In this document: piece by piece, positions 7,637 to 15,680 of the stretch | How the letters are laid out: the number at the start of each line of letters is the position of its first letter | Position numbering within the stretch: the first letter of the stretch is position 1 | Assembly: GCA_014379815.1 (NCBI GenBank) | Contig: JACMLA010000381.1 | Span: 1 to 17,962 of the forward strand | Source: Bryobacteraceae bacterium | GTDB taxonomy: Bacteria > Acidobacteriota > Terriglobia > Bryobacterales > Bryobacteraceae | Direction of reading: 5' to 3' | Length of the DNA: 17,962 nucleotides | Notes under the pieces: model-generated | Seen by the model: only the letters and a program-made list of their open reading frames with translations | What the model was told of the DNA's origin: nothing | Database searches by the model: none | Made by a program: the position numbers and the translations under genes

Positions 7637-8500
7637 CTAGCTATCCAGGTTCAACGTAGCCTTCTGCCAGCTCGCCCGAGCCATCCGACACAACAGAAGC
7701 GACTGCTCCCAACGATCGCTTTCTTCCTTCACTTCCCCTGTGGCTGTTGGGAATGACCGGGCGTAGAAGATTCGCGGGGACAGCAGTTCTGTTGCGAAGA
7801 GAAGAACAGTCGAGGGGTCAGCATGCCGCAGAAAGCCCTCCATAGCTGAGGTCCACATCGTCTGGAAGTGCGAGACGTGGTCCTCTTGCGCGTCTTCGCG
7901 AATCGCGACCTGAATGCATCCGGGGTTGCCGATGCGGCCATGCAAAAACCGTATACGTTCCAGTACTGGTTGCATGTAGTGCAGCTTGTTTGCAAAGCCA
8001 CCGTAAACAAGTTCAAGGCCCGTGTACCAGTGCGAGAAGTCGCCATTCAGCATTAGAGCCGGATACCTCTTGAGAAACTGCACGGTGCGCCACAAGTCCT
8101 GAAAGATAGTCGCGCGATGAGTCTCCGGCCACAGAGCAATCTGGAAGCGGACCGATGCTTCGAGGACGGCTTCGATCAGCGCATGCGCCTCGTCGCTATC
8201 TTCCATGCCCCACCCGACATGGAGCGTGGCACAAGGCAGTCCGGAGTCGGCGAGGTTCCGCCCAAGGACATGGACCTCGGCGGGCTTGTTGACCCGGCCC
8301 GATCCTGCAACATAGAATCCGAGGTCCCGGCACTTGCGGAGGATGCCGGCCTCCGGAGCAACCACAAGTTGCACCCCGTCATAGCCGGCTTCCGCTACAG
8401 CCTCAAGCGAACGATCCGCCGGAGGGGAGGAGAACCCAGGCAGATCGTCAAAGGTCGCTAGATTAAAGAGACAAAGGAATCGCTTCTGCGGATCGCCCAC
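7637..8500 (-). CDS. Xylose-isomerase-like TIM-barrel protein (sugar phosphate isomerase/epimerase family)
   Basis: The 287-residue protein has the layout of the AP-endonuclease-2 / xylose-isomerase-like TIM barrel. EAVAEAGYDGVQL near residue 35 is the usual first helix-strand. Candidate metal ligands at strand ends are Glu126 (WPETH), Asp154/His157 (NGDFSHW), His187 (FLHGRIG) and Glu238 (ATELL). No signal peptide is seen, so it is cytoplasmic. The likely role is isomerisation, epimerisation or keto-sugar handling downstream of the oxidoreductase genes; the substrate is unknown. Start GTG 8500 shares its G with the upstream TAG (TAGTG), so it relies on coupling. Past the TAG at 7637-7639 the same frame stays open for 22 protein-like codons (beginning FGRDILFIRMYMNTP) up to the TGA touching the flippase start, so the true gene may once have been longer. 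Confidence 0.75.
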   Translation of the reverse strand: MGDPQKRFLCLFNLATFDDLPGFSSPPADRSLEAVAEAGYDGVQLVVAPEAGILRKCRDLGFYVAGSGRVNKPAEVHVLGRNLADSGLPCATLHVGWGMEDSDEAHALIEAVLEASVRFQIALWPETHRATIFQDLWRTVQFLKRYPALMLNGDFSHWYTGLELVYGGFANKLHYMQPVLERIRFLHGRIGNPGCIQVAIREDAQEDHVSHFQTMWTSAMEGFLRHADPSTVLLFATELLSPRIFYARSFPTATGEVKEESDRWEQSLLLCRMARASWQKATLNLDS

Positions 8501-9357
8501 TAAATAGCGCCGGTCGTTTCTTTCTCCAGCTCTGCCGCGCTGTGATCTTTAGAAGATTCAAGCCAGGCAACGTCCTGCGTGGCGTCGCCAAACCGACGCG
8601 TGCCCATCCCAAGGATGGCGCTGTCAGGAAGCTTGGCCAGAGGCGTGTAGCGGGGATGGTGGGATTCCTTATACGGGTTGTTGCGAGCCGCGTTGTAACA
8701 GCTGATCATCGACCAGCGGGGGTTTTCCGAACGGTTCTGGTCGGAGCGGTGCAGCATGTTGGCGTGGAAGAAAAGTACGTCACCCGGTTCCATCTCGACG
8801 TACACCAATTCGAAACGCTTCAGGATTTCCTCGACGCGCTCCAGATCGGCTCCAGCCTGATCTCCGGTAAGTTTGTGATCGATCCTGCCGACTTCATGTG
8901 AGCGCTCAATCACTTGGAGGCAGCCATTTTCCTTAGTGGCCCGATCGACCGCGATGAAGACGCTGGTCAGCAAGGGGCAAAGCACGCCGTTCTGATACCA
9001 ATATCCATAATCCTGATGCCACGCCCACGCACCGCCTACGCGTGCGTCCTTCATGATCATCTTGGAATGGTAGTGATACACCTCGCCCTCAAGCAGGAGT
9101 TCGGCCGAGTTGACGACCGTTTCGCATCGTGCAAACGCGCCATACAACGTATCGCCCGGGTGATTCCATAAAGACAAGCGGACCTTGCCGCCTTCACCGT
9201 CCGCCTTCCCAAAGGAGTGGTCGTCCAGCGCTTTGTCCTCGCGAGCCGCACGGCCCAGCAGGCCGATCTCTTCGGCGCTAAACATTCCCCGAGCAAGAAC
9301 GAAGCCGCGCTTCTGATATTCCTTCACCTGATCGCTATTAATTGGTCCACTAGCCAT
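8500..9357 (-). CDS. Phytanoyl-CoA dioxygenase (PhyH)-family Fe(II)/2-oxoglutarate oxygenase
   Basis: The 285-residue protein carries the PhyH facial triad: His114 and Asp116 in AWHQDYGYW, and His203 in FFHANMLHRSDQN, with Arg214 (ENPRW) placed to bind 2-oxoglutarate. A segment typical of the family, ENGCLQVIERSHEVGRIDH, lies between them. Such enzymes hydroxylate or oxidatively demethylate small substrates; bacterial relatives include ectoine hydroxylase. Start ATG 9357 is supported by GGGAGC about six bases upstream and by the natural N-terminus (MASGPINSDQVKEYQKRGFV). The open frame continues upstream to 10023, but that part is antisense-quality arginine- and serine-rich sequence overlapping the DUF1080 gene and is not coding. 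No export signal. It ends one base into the isomerase start. The substrate is unknown; placement in a sugar operon suggests a substituted sugar or aglycone. Confidence 0.85.
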   Translation of the reverse strand: MASGPINSDQVKEYQKRGFVLARGMFSAEEIGLLGRAAREDKALDDHSFGKADGEGGKVRLSLWNHPGDTLYGAFARCETVVNSAELLLEGEVYHYHSKMIMKDARVGGAWAWHQDYGYWYQNGVLCPLLTSVFIAVDRATKENGCLQVIERSHEVGRIDHKLTGDQAGADLERVEEILKRFELVYVEMEPGDVLFFHANMLHRSDQNRSENPRWSMISCYNAARNNPYKESHHPRYTPLAKLPDSAILGMGTRRFGDATQDVAWLESSKDHSAAELEKETTGAI

Positions 9358-9406
9358 GATTTCGCTCCCTTGTATCTTGATTAGATTCCGATTAGATTGG
9401 ATAAGA
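9358..9406 (-). other. Short spacer with three GATTAG/CTAATC repeats
   Basis: The 49-bp gap between the DUF1080 stop and the PhyH start is AT-richer than its surroundings. It holds GATTAG at 9379-9384 and 9390-9395, with a third at 9405-9410 overlapping the DUF1080 stop. It also holds the PhyH ribosome site. No promoter or terminator is evident. Confidence 0.35.
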
Positions 9407-10216
9407 TTAGTTCGAGCCTGCACCCGAACCGTGTCGGCGCAGCGGGCGAAGATAGATATTCCGAAACGCCACCGGGCCGTGATCGCCCTGAAGCATGATT
9501 GGATTCTGTGAAGCCTCGGGGATCTCCAGTCCAGACCTCGTAGGTCCGGTACACCGGTAATTGGCCTGCACAAGTACACCGTTGTAAACAACCTTGAGGA
9601 ACTCGGCTTCTGAGACTTTGCGACCCTTTTCAAAGCGCGGAGCCTGAAACCAGATGTGATACGACTGCCACTCCCCCGGCGCGCGCGAGGCATTGACGCG
9701 GGGAGCAGATCCCTCAAATCCCTTGTTGTCTCGCCAGCGCTCGTATATCCCGCCGGCGTCGCCCGACTTGAGCGCGGAGCCAGCGCCCCAGCTATCGAAG
9801 ATCTGTACCTCATACAAGCCATGGAGGTATACACCCGAATTCGAGCCCTTCGAAACCATGAACTCGAGGTAGAGTTCCACATCGCCAAAGGATTCATCGG
9901 TAACGAGGTTGCTTGTATGCGTGGCAATCCCATTGACGATGGCGTTTCCGACACCAGGTTTGGCAACCAGCAAATCTGCAGACTTGTCCGACAACGCAAC
10001 AGCCGGCGTCGTGATCCATTCATTCAGGCGCTTCGGATCGCCCCGCCATCCAGCCAGTGAATGCCAGCCGGACAGGTCGCGGCCATTGAGGAGCGGACGC
10101 CAGCCTTGCTCCTTCTGAAACGGCGCGTCCGCAAGAGCAGTCTCCGGGGTACTCTGCGCCATTCCGAGCGTGCAAGTAGCAAACCCAAGCAGCAGGTATC
10201 GGGATGCGGCTACCAT
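9407..10216 (-). CDS. Secreted DUF1080 protein (3-keto-disaccharide hydrolase domain)
   Basis: The 269-residue protein has an N-terminal Sec signal (hydrophobic YLLLGFATCTLGMA, probable cleavage after AQS near residue 22), so it acts in the periplasm or outside. The mature part is one DUF1080 (Pfam PF06439) jelly-roll: WRPLLNGRDLSGW near residue 40, FGDVELYLEFMVSKGSNSGVYL in the middle, YEVQIFDSWG, and GPVAFRNIYLRPL at the C-terminus. These are all standard signatures. The family is named for hydrolysis of 3-keto-glycosides, cleaving a sugar first oxidised at C3 by a partner dehydrogenase. The Tat-exported Gfo/Idh protein encoded immediately upstream, with a seven-base overlap, is the obvious partner. 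Glycoside specificity cannot be read from sequence. Confidence 0.88.
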   Translation of the reverse strand: MVAASRYLLLGFATCTLGMAQSTPETALADAPFQKEQGWRPLLNGRDLSGWHSLAGWRGDPKRLNEWITTPAVALSDKSADLLVAKPGVGNAIVNGIATHTSNLVTDESFGDVELYLEFMVSKGSNSGVYLHGLYEVQIFDSWGAGSALKSGDAGGIYERWRDNKGFEGSAPRVNASRAPGEWQSYHIWFQAPRFEKGRKVSEAEFLKVVYNGVLVQANYRCTGPTRSGLEIPEASQNPIMLQGDHGPVAFRNIYLRPLRRHGSGAGSN

Positions 10217-11466
10217 GCGAGCTTCAGGTTCGCTTCCAGCTTCTCGGTGGACTTCATCATTTCGTCCCAGGTAACGATGGAGCTGCGGTAGGCCGCCATC
10301 CGGCCAAGGATTGCGGTCAAATTGCTTTCTACCGCTGCGTCGCCGTTGTTGATTGGTTTGCCTTCTCGAACACTGTTGACGAAGGCCTGAATGTTTCCAA
10401 CTGCCCCGCCCTTAAACGTGTCATCCTTCTCCGTCCCAAGCCAGGCCTTCTTGCCGGTAATGCGAACGAGCCCGGCGTAGTGCGTATCGGCGCAGCCGTC
10501 CTGGCCAATAACGCGTACACACAAATCCGCGAACGAGCGCGTCAGCTGATTGGAGCTAAAGCTGGCACAGACGTCACCTGGATACCAGTAAGTCACAGCA
10601 AAGTGGTCCCACGCGTCACCACTGTCAAATTCCGTGCCCTTCCAGTCTGTGCGCCCGCCAGTCCCACAGGCGCGAACGGGCCGGGCCTTCAGCAGCCAGT
10701 TTGCAACGTCGATGACGTGGATATTCTGCTCCACGATGATGTCACCACCTAGCACCTTATCGCTATACATATTCAGGATGCGCTGATGACCTTCATCGGA
10801 GCCGGTACGAACTTCACTTGGCTTAACGCGACCGGCGTAGTAGAAAACCTGCGCAAGTGCGGGCTTACCGACATCGCCGCGATGAATGCGCTCGGCAACC
10901 TCCTGATAAACCGGACGCGCACGAGTTTGGAAATCAACCCAGTAGCTCAGCTTCTTCCCAGCGGCTTTCTTTCCACTTTCCGCGATGGTTCGGCAACCCG
11001 GTACATCCACCGCCACCGGCTTGGCAAGAAAGACATGCTTGCCCGCATCGACGGCAGCCTGAGCATGGGCAGGGTGGTAGTAGGGGGGCGTTTCTATGAC
11101 AACGACATCTACCTTGGCAGCCGCCAGTTCCTTATAGGCATCTGGACCGTAGAACGACCGGCCAGCATCGATGTTGAGCTTGCTGGCTGTCGTAGTCAGG
11201 TTGGTTCGAATTACATCAGCCGCCGCCACCCAGCGAACAGGTGCAAACTCCGTAAACAACGGAGCAATCCAGTTACCCCGGGATCCGCAGCCAAGCAGGC
11301 CAAGTTCCACCGTACTGTTGGCTTGGGAGCCAAAAGCAATACTAGGACTGACGATCATCAGCCCCGCCGCAGAGGTCTTGAGAAACGACCTGCGATCCGC
11401 TTGTTCAGTGGCGACTGGAAGGTCATCAGGTTCGGCTGACTTGGAAGACGAAATGTCAATGCTCAT
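10210..11466 (-). CDS. Tat-exported Gfo/Idh/MocA-family oxidoreductase
   Basis: The 418-residue protein begins with a twin-arginine signal (RRSFLKT at 25-31, then a hydrophobic SAAGLMIVSPSIAFG), so it is exported folded with its nucleotide bound, as known for Zymomonas glucose-fructose oxidoreductase. The Rossmann motif LGLLGCGSRG is at about 55-64. The catalytic-lysine motif is AKP (Lys149, GKHVFLAKP) rather than the common EKP. The C-terminal domain ends GDAAVESNLTAILGRMAAY, normal for this branch. The likely role is oxidation of a glycoside, plausibly at C3, with cofactor recycling in the periplasm. It follows the TonB receptor by 12 bp and overlaps the DUF1080 start by 7 bp, consistent with a coupled pair. 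Start ATG 11466 is preceded by GAGAGAA. Confidence 0.88.
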   Translation of the reverse strand: MSIDISSSKSAEPDDLPVATEQADRRSFLKTSAAGLMIVSPSIAFGSQANSTVELGLLGCGSRGNWIAPLFTEFAPVRWVAAADVIRTNLTTTASKLNIDAGRSFYGPDAYKELAAAKVDVVVIETPPYYHPAHAQAAVDAGKHVFLAKPVAVDVPGCRTIAESGKKAAGKKLSYWVDFQTRARPVYQEVAERIHRGDVGKPALAQVFYYAGRVKPSEVRTGSDEGHQRILNMYSDKVLGGDIIVEQNIHVIDVANWLLKARPVRACGTGGRTDWKGTEFDSGDAWDHFAVTYWYPGDVCASFSSNQLTRSFADLCVRVIGQDGCADTHYAGLVRITGKKAWLGTEKDDTFKGGAVGNIQAFVNSVREGKPINNGDAAVESNLTAILGRMAAYRSSIVTWDEMMKSTEKLEANLKLAW

Positions 11467-11478
11467 TAGTTGTTCTCT

Positions 11479-14400
11479 CTAAAACAGGAAGCGTAGGCCA
11501 AACTGTACCTGGCGTTCTCCGGCGTTGTTCAGTGTTGAGGTGATTTGCCCGAACGCCGCGGAATTCACGTTGCCGTTAGGATTAGCCGGCTGCGGTGTGT
11601 TGGTTAGGTTGTAAAACTCTGCACGAAACTGCAGGCGGGCACGTTCCGTGATGGGGAAGTTGCGAAACACGGAAAAGTCGTAGTTCCGCAGGCTGGGTCC
11701 GCGTACCGTGTTACGCCCGCCGTTACCGAAGGTATTTGGAGCCGGTGCCGCGAAAGCCGACGTGTCGAACCATAGCTGGCCGGCTCCAACGCCTCCGAGA
11801 GTGCTTGACGTACCGCGCACATCCGCGAAGTTGCCGTTGCCAGGGCATGCGCATGGACCTGCGTCGGCGACAATGTTGACCGGTGTACCGCTAGCCAGCT
11901 GGAGAATGCCGTTCAACTGCCATGAACCAGCGATCTGGGAAAGAACACCGTTGCTAAGGAGGGCTTTTCCAGGACCAAACGGCAGCTCCCAGGTGTGATT
12001 CACCACCAGCATATGTTTACGATCGAAACCCGCCCGTCCGTAGTTACGACGAACGTCCGCAGGGAGCGTGAAGCCTGCCGGAGGATCGCCGTGATTCATG
12101 CTTTTGCTCCACGTGTAGGACACCCCGAAAGTAAGGCCTTGGTTGAAGCGTTTCCGCAAACTTGTCTGCAGCGAGTTGTAGTTGCTGTTCACTCCCGTGC
12201 CCCGTTCCTGAACGCTGGCAGTGCGCCCGAATTGTTGCCGGAATCGCAAGCCCTGCGCCCCGGTTCCCGGCAGAGCAAAGTTCAGCTCGCGGCTGTAGGC
12301 ACCATGCCGCCCAAGTGTGCCGACGTATCCAACATCAATAGCCATCTGATACGGCAGTTCGCGCTGGACTGTGAGGTTGTAGCTTTGCGCAGAGGAAACC
12401 TGTGAGTCAGCAGGAATGCTAAAGAATCCCTGATTTGGCGCTGGGTTGATGATCCCGTTCGAGGGAAGCGCGATAGTCGGCAGCGGTGGGAGACTTGTCC
12501 CGATCCCGTCGACCCGGAAGTCCCCTGTCACGCCTTCCTGCACGTTATATATCACCGGGAACTGCGTGGAGATCGTGCCACCGCTAAATCCAAACCGGTC
12601 GGTGTAGTAGCTCATCCCATACCCGCCGCGAATGACCGTCTTTGGAGTCAGCCGGTACGCAAAGCCAAATCGCGGAGCCCAGTTATTCGCATCGAAGTTA
12701 ACTCCGGCATCAAGTCCTACGTCGCCAAAGCCCGCGATGAGAAGGCTGTTATTCGCGGGATTATAGTTAGCCCCGCCTGCGGGAAAGCGCACCTTGACAG
12801 GCGTGTAGGCTTCATACCGGATTCCAAGATCGAGCGTTAGCCGCGAAGTCACCTGCCACGAGTCGTGGAAGAAGAAAAAGTACTGCTTGATTCTGTTCGA
12901 CGGCGTCACCGTTTGAAATGTCCGGTACGTCGCGTCCGGTGCGCCGATCAGGAACGCAGCATAAGAGTTCGCAAACGAGCCAAATGCACCAAGCGACGCC
13001 CCGGGAATACTTGTCGTACCCGGGTTGTAGTCGAATCGACCTCGCGGGCCGTAATTCAGACCCTGAGGCTGGAAGCGGTCAGCCCGAATGTCCCTGAGAT
13101 CAGCGCCCCACTTGAGAGTATGTCGGCCAGTAATCTTGGTCCACGTGTTCACCAGGTTGTATAAGTTATCGGTGTTCACCAGTGGGTAGAAAACCGGAGT
13201 CCCTATTCCTGCCAGACCCGTGATGTTAAAGCGGGGAAGCCCGCGTGTGCTGATCGGGTCCGGATTCGGATTGGCGATCCCGAGCTGGCTGCCAAGAGGG
13301 TCGTCGATGTTGTCCCCATTCACATCGGCAAGATAGCGGTTATAGCCCGCCCGGACCTCCATCAGAAACGAAGGACTCCACTGGCGCGTGAAGCCCATGA
13401 TGGCGGTGTGCGTCCGGTTCTTGCTCGCGGTTCCCTCTCCTATGGCTTGCCCCAGCACGGCACTCTGCGCGACCGCATACCGCGAATAGTTGTACTTCAC
13501 ATAGAGCTGATTGCGTTCATTGAATTGGTGATCTACGCGACCGTCGTAGTTATACCCGTCGTAGGAGAAGGGCACATTAGTCACGTAGTTGTTCACGAAG
13601 CCAGACTGATTTTGCCATGGAAAGAGTGGATTCAGTCTCGCCGCAACTCCGGTAAGCCGATTGGCCGGAATCACATTATTCGCAAATCGCTGGCGACCCG
13701 TACCATCCGCATTGCCAGTACCTGGGTCATACAGAGCCAGGTCCGGCACCCTGCGAAAGTCGCCGTTCCGCCATTCGTCGGCGGGGACGCTGGTGACTTG
13801 CGTGGAAGCCTGCCGCTCCAGTGCACCCTGAAAACCGGCGAAGAAAAACGTCTTGTTCTTACGGATCGGGCCACCGATAGTGGCACCAAACTGATTACGA
13901 TTGAAGGCAGGCTTGGGTTGCGGCACCCTGTTGAACAAGTTGCGGGCTCGCAACGCCGCATTGCGATTGAACTCGAAGGCACTGCCGCTGAGTTTGTTGG
14001 TCCCGCCTTTAGTAATCACATTCAAAACAGCTCCGCCAGCGCGGCCGAACTCAGCATTGTAGTTGCTGGTAGAAACGTTCACTTCCTGCACGATCTCGGC
14101 CTGGGGAATATAGATAGTCAGGCCAAGCGTGGGATTGTTATCTTCTACTCCATCTACTTGCGTGTTGTTCGCACCTGCCCCTTGTCCGTTCGCGTTGTAG
14201 AACGTCGTGCGCTGGGGATCTTCAAGCGCAGTAAACGTCTGGGCCGGCGGATTCAAACCAGGCAAGAGACCTACCAGCGCCTGAAAACTTCGATTAGGAA
14301 CAGGCAGTTCCTGAACTTGCTGGGCAGTAACTGTGCGATTCACATCGCCCCGGTCGGTTTGCAGCAGAGGAGTTTCCGCAGTCACCATAACTGTCTCGGT

Positions 14401-14742
14401 TGTGTCGCCCGGAGTCAGTGTCGCGTCAACGCGGACAGTGGAAGAAACCGCAACATCAACGTGAGCTCGGGAGAATGTCTTGAAGCCTGTGGTTCCTACC
14501 GCGACCGTATACGTGCCTGACGGGATATACGGAACCGTGTAGATTCCAGCCGCGTTGGTCGTCGTGTTTCGGGTAAGCGAAGTACGCTCTTCTGTAATGG
14601 TGACCTTGGCATCAACCAGTACGGCACCCGTGCTGTCAGTGACGGTACCGACAATCTTCGCAGTTGTGGACTGCGCAGAAACTGTGGACAGGCGAAGAGT
14701 CGCCCAATCAATTGCTGCTGTTAGACGGAGTGGACGAGGCAT
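11479..14742 (-). CDS. TonB-dependent receptor with carboxypeptidase-regulatory-like N-terminal domain
   Basis: The 1087-residue outer-membrane protein is of the large Acidobacteriota (Oar-like) type. Order: short signal (MPRPLRL to VSAQS, about 1-25), carboxypeptidase-regulatory-like beta sandwich (IVGTVTDSTGAVLVDAKVTI from about 30, through YTVAVGTTGFKTF), plug domain (QELPVPNRSFQALVGLLPGL; NNTQVDGVEDNN; EFGRAGGAVLNVITKGGTN), then a beta barrel ending VQFGLRFLF with the terminal aromatic needed for barrel assembly. It probably imports a carbohydrate or glycoside using TonB energy; the ligand is unknown. The signal is atypical, with Asp12 and Arg17 inside a weak hydrophobic stretch. Start ATG 14742 has GAAGGAAA upstream and lies 22 bp inside the preceding gene. 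A TTGACA plus LacI-type palindrome lies 50-75 bp upstream, so it may have its own regulated promoter. Confidence 0.93.
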   Translation of the reverse strand: MPRPLRLTAAIDWATLRLSTVSAQSTTAKIVGTVTDSTGAVLVDAKVTITEERTSLTRNTTTNAAGIYTVPYIPSGTYTVAVGTTGFKTFSRAHVDVAVSSTVRVDATLTPGDTTETVMVTAETPLLQTDRGDVNRTVTAQQVQELPVPNRSFQALVGLLPGLNPPAQTFTALEDPQRTTFYNANGQGAGANNTQVDGVEDNNPTLGLTIYIPQAEIVQEVNVSTSNYNAEFGRAGGAVLNVITKGGTNKLSGSAFEFNRNAALRARNLFNRVPQPKPAFNRNQFGATIGGPIRKNKTFFFAGFQGALERQASTQVTSVPADEWRNGDFRRVPDLALYDPGTGNADGTGRQRFANNVIPANRLTGVAARLNPLFPWQNQSGFVNNYVTNVPFSYDGYNYDGRVDHQFNERNQLYVKYNYSRYAVAQSAVLGQAIGEGTASKNRTHTAIMGFTRQWSPSFLMEVRAGYNRYLADVNGDNIDDPLGSQLGIANPNPDPISTRGLPRFNITGLAGIGTPVFYPLVNTDNLYNLVNTWTKITGRHTLKWGADLRDIRADRFQPQGLNYGPRGRFDYNPGTTSIPGASLGAFGSFANSYAAFLIGAPDATYRTFQTVTPSNRIKQYFFFFHDSWQVTSRLTLDLGIRYEAYTPVKVRFPAGGANYNPANNSLLIAGFGDVGLDAGVNFDANNWAPRFGFAYRLTPKTVIRGGYGMSYYTDRFGFSGGTISTQFPVIYNVQEGVTGDFRVDGIGTSLPPLPTIALPSNGIINPAPNQGFFSIPADSQVSSAQSYNLTVQRELPYQMAIDVGYVGTLGRHGAYSRELNFALPGTGAQGLRFRQQFGRTASVQERGTGVNSNYNSLQTSLRKRFNQGLTFGVSYTWSKSMNHGDPPAGFTLPADVRRNYGRAGFDRKHMLVVNHTWELPFGPGKALLSNGVLSQIAGSWQLNGILQLASGTPVNIVADAGPCACPGNGNFADVRGTSSTLGGVGAGQLWFDTSAFAAPAPNTFGNGGRNTVRGPSLRNYDFSVFRNFPITERARLQFRAEFYNLTNTPQPANPNGNVNSAAFGQITSTLNNAGERQVQFGLRFLF

Positions 14743-15680
14743 GGAGAATTTCCTTCAGCGCGGAGGTTTTCGTCACGTCGCCGCGATCTTTTCATGAAAC
14801 GCTTCATGATGTCAAGCGGGTCCCCCGAGCCTGACTGAATTCCAGCCTCACGCAACGCAGCACGGAACACCTCCAGCTGTTTGCCTGCATCAGCCAGTTT
14901 GTCTCCCGAAGGCGCCGATGTTTCAAGGGTGCAGGTGCCGGTGTACCCGATGTCCCGAATGGCTCGCGCAGCACCTTTGACGTCGACTTTGCCCTCGCCA
15001 AGCCAGCCTTTGTCCTTAATGTGAAACTCGCAGATACGATCCCGCCCAAGCTCCCGAATCTCCCGCGCAATGTCGAAGCCCCCAACGTTGGTGGAGTTGC
15101 CGATGTCGTACCAGACCTTCACGGCGGGAGACTTCACCGCATCGAGAATGCGTATGTTCGCTGCGGCGGAGATCGTATTCTCGATTGCCAGCACGACTCC
15201 CGCGCGGCGTGCGACCGGGCTAACGCGGCGCAGCGGCTCGATGATCGCTTGCTCTTCCGCAGCATCATTCAACGCACACTTGCCGAAAAACACCAGCATG
15301 AGGATGGGCGATTGAAGGGCTGCTGTGACGCGGATGCCCTCTTCGATCCAGGCGTAGGCTTGGGGATTATTCTTCAGGCAGTCTACGTGGAGAGCATCGA
15401 TATACGTAGCCGACAAACGAATCCGATGTTGTTTCGCCGCTTCGCGCCACTGCGCCTGTAATGCGGGATCGCTTAGAGGAAGGCGGCCTGCAACAGGGCG
15501 CCCAAGTGTCACCTGAACGCTCTCGAAACCAAGCTTCGCGGCATGCGGAACGGCTTCGGGGTCGGTGGCAAATCCGAGGTTGCCATCCATGATGCCGACC
15601 TGAACGCGCGACGCAGCAGAAGCTTCAGATCCCCACCAGGGCCCGCAAAGACTCGCTGCAACGAAACTGCGGCGATTCAT
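14721..15680 (-). CDS. Tat-signal TIM-barrel sugar isomerase/epimerase-like protein
   Basis: The 319-residue protein starts MNRRSFVAASL, a minimal twin-arginine signal with a short hydrophobic stretch and a likely cut after SEASA or ASAAS near residue 20-24. It is therefore probably periplasmic. The rest is a xylose-isomerase-like TIM barrel (Pfam PF01261 type) with candidate metal ligands Glu167 (LAIENT), Asp192 (WYDIGN), His220 (EFHIKD) and Glu253 (TLETS). The family isomerises, epimerises or dehydrates sugars and keto-sugars. The start overlaps the upstream stop as ATGA. The last 30 or so residues (after LREAGIQSGSG) are basic and unlike the family. They are encoded by DNA that contains the receptor promoter and operator and overlaps the receptor start by 22 bp, so this tail is probably non-functional read-out. 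Confidence 0.83.
   Translation of the reverse strand: MNRRSFVAASLCGPWWGSEASAASRVQVGIMDGNLGFATDPEAVPHAAKLGFESVQVTLGRPVAGRLPLSDPALQAQWREAAKQHRIRLSATYIDALHVDCLKNNPQAYAWIEEGIRVTAALQSPILMLVFFGKCALNDAAEEQAIIEPLRRVSPVARRAGVVLAIENTISAAANIRILDAVKSPAVKVWYDIGNSTNVGGFDIAREIRELGRDRICEFHIKDKGWLGEGKVDVKGAARAIRDIGYTGTCTLETSAPSGDKLADAGKQLEVFRAALREAGIQSGSGDPLDIMKRFMKRSRRRDENLRAEGNSPCLVHSV
14794..14809 (-). promoter_or_regulatory. Predicted LacI-family operator in front of the receptor gene
   Basis: The plus-strand sequence ATGAAACGCTTCATGA forms a near-perfect palindrome (CATGAA-A-CG-C-TTCATG) centred on CpG, the hallmark of LacI/GalR-family operators. It matches 15 of 16 bases of the site at 16554-16569 and lies directly downstream of TTGACA, in the position of a -35/-10 spacer. 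It sits inside the 3' coding end of the Tat-type isomerase gene. Confidence 0.65.
14810..14815 (-). promoter_or_regulatory. -35 element TTGACA, predicted receptor promoter
   Basis: The minus strand reads TTGACA, a perfect consensus, immediately followed by the 16-bp palindrome. The best -10 at a spacing of 18 is AAAGAT (14791-14786), which is weak. The resulting leader before ATG 14742 would be about 35-40 bases. The -35 is clear; the complete promoter is inferred. Confidence 0.45.

Noticed and set aside
4255..7639. Amber codon reassignment explaining TAG in GT2 and after the third isomerase
   Set aside because: TAG ends several intact genes here (flippase, PhyH, Tat-type Gfo/Idh, right-hand Gfo/Idh), so it is a normal stop in this genome.
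8811..8822. Operator-like CGAAACGCTTCA inside the PhyH gene
   Set aside because: It encodes ordinary residues in the middle of a coding region, lacks the outer ATGA/TCAT arms and has no promoter next to it.
9358..10023. Upstream extension of the PhyH open frame (to 507 codons)
   Set aside because: The added part is arginine- and serine-rich, overlaps the DUF1080 gene in another frame and lacks PhyH features. ATG 9357 with GGGAGC gives the normal N-terminus.
12144..12155. Operator-like TGAAGCGTTTCC inside the receptor gene
   Set aside because: It matches the core of the palindrome except at one end, but lies deep in barrel-coding sequence without promoter context; probably chance.
13408..14520. 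370-codon open frame on the plus strand opposite the TonB receptor
   Set aside because: It is antisense to a clearly coding receptor gene, has no family features or ribosome site, and its length is explained by codon bias of the opposite strand.
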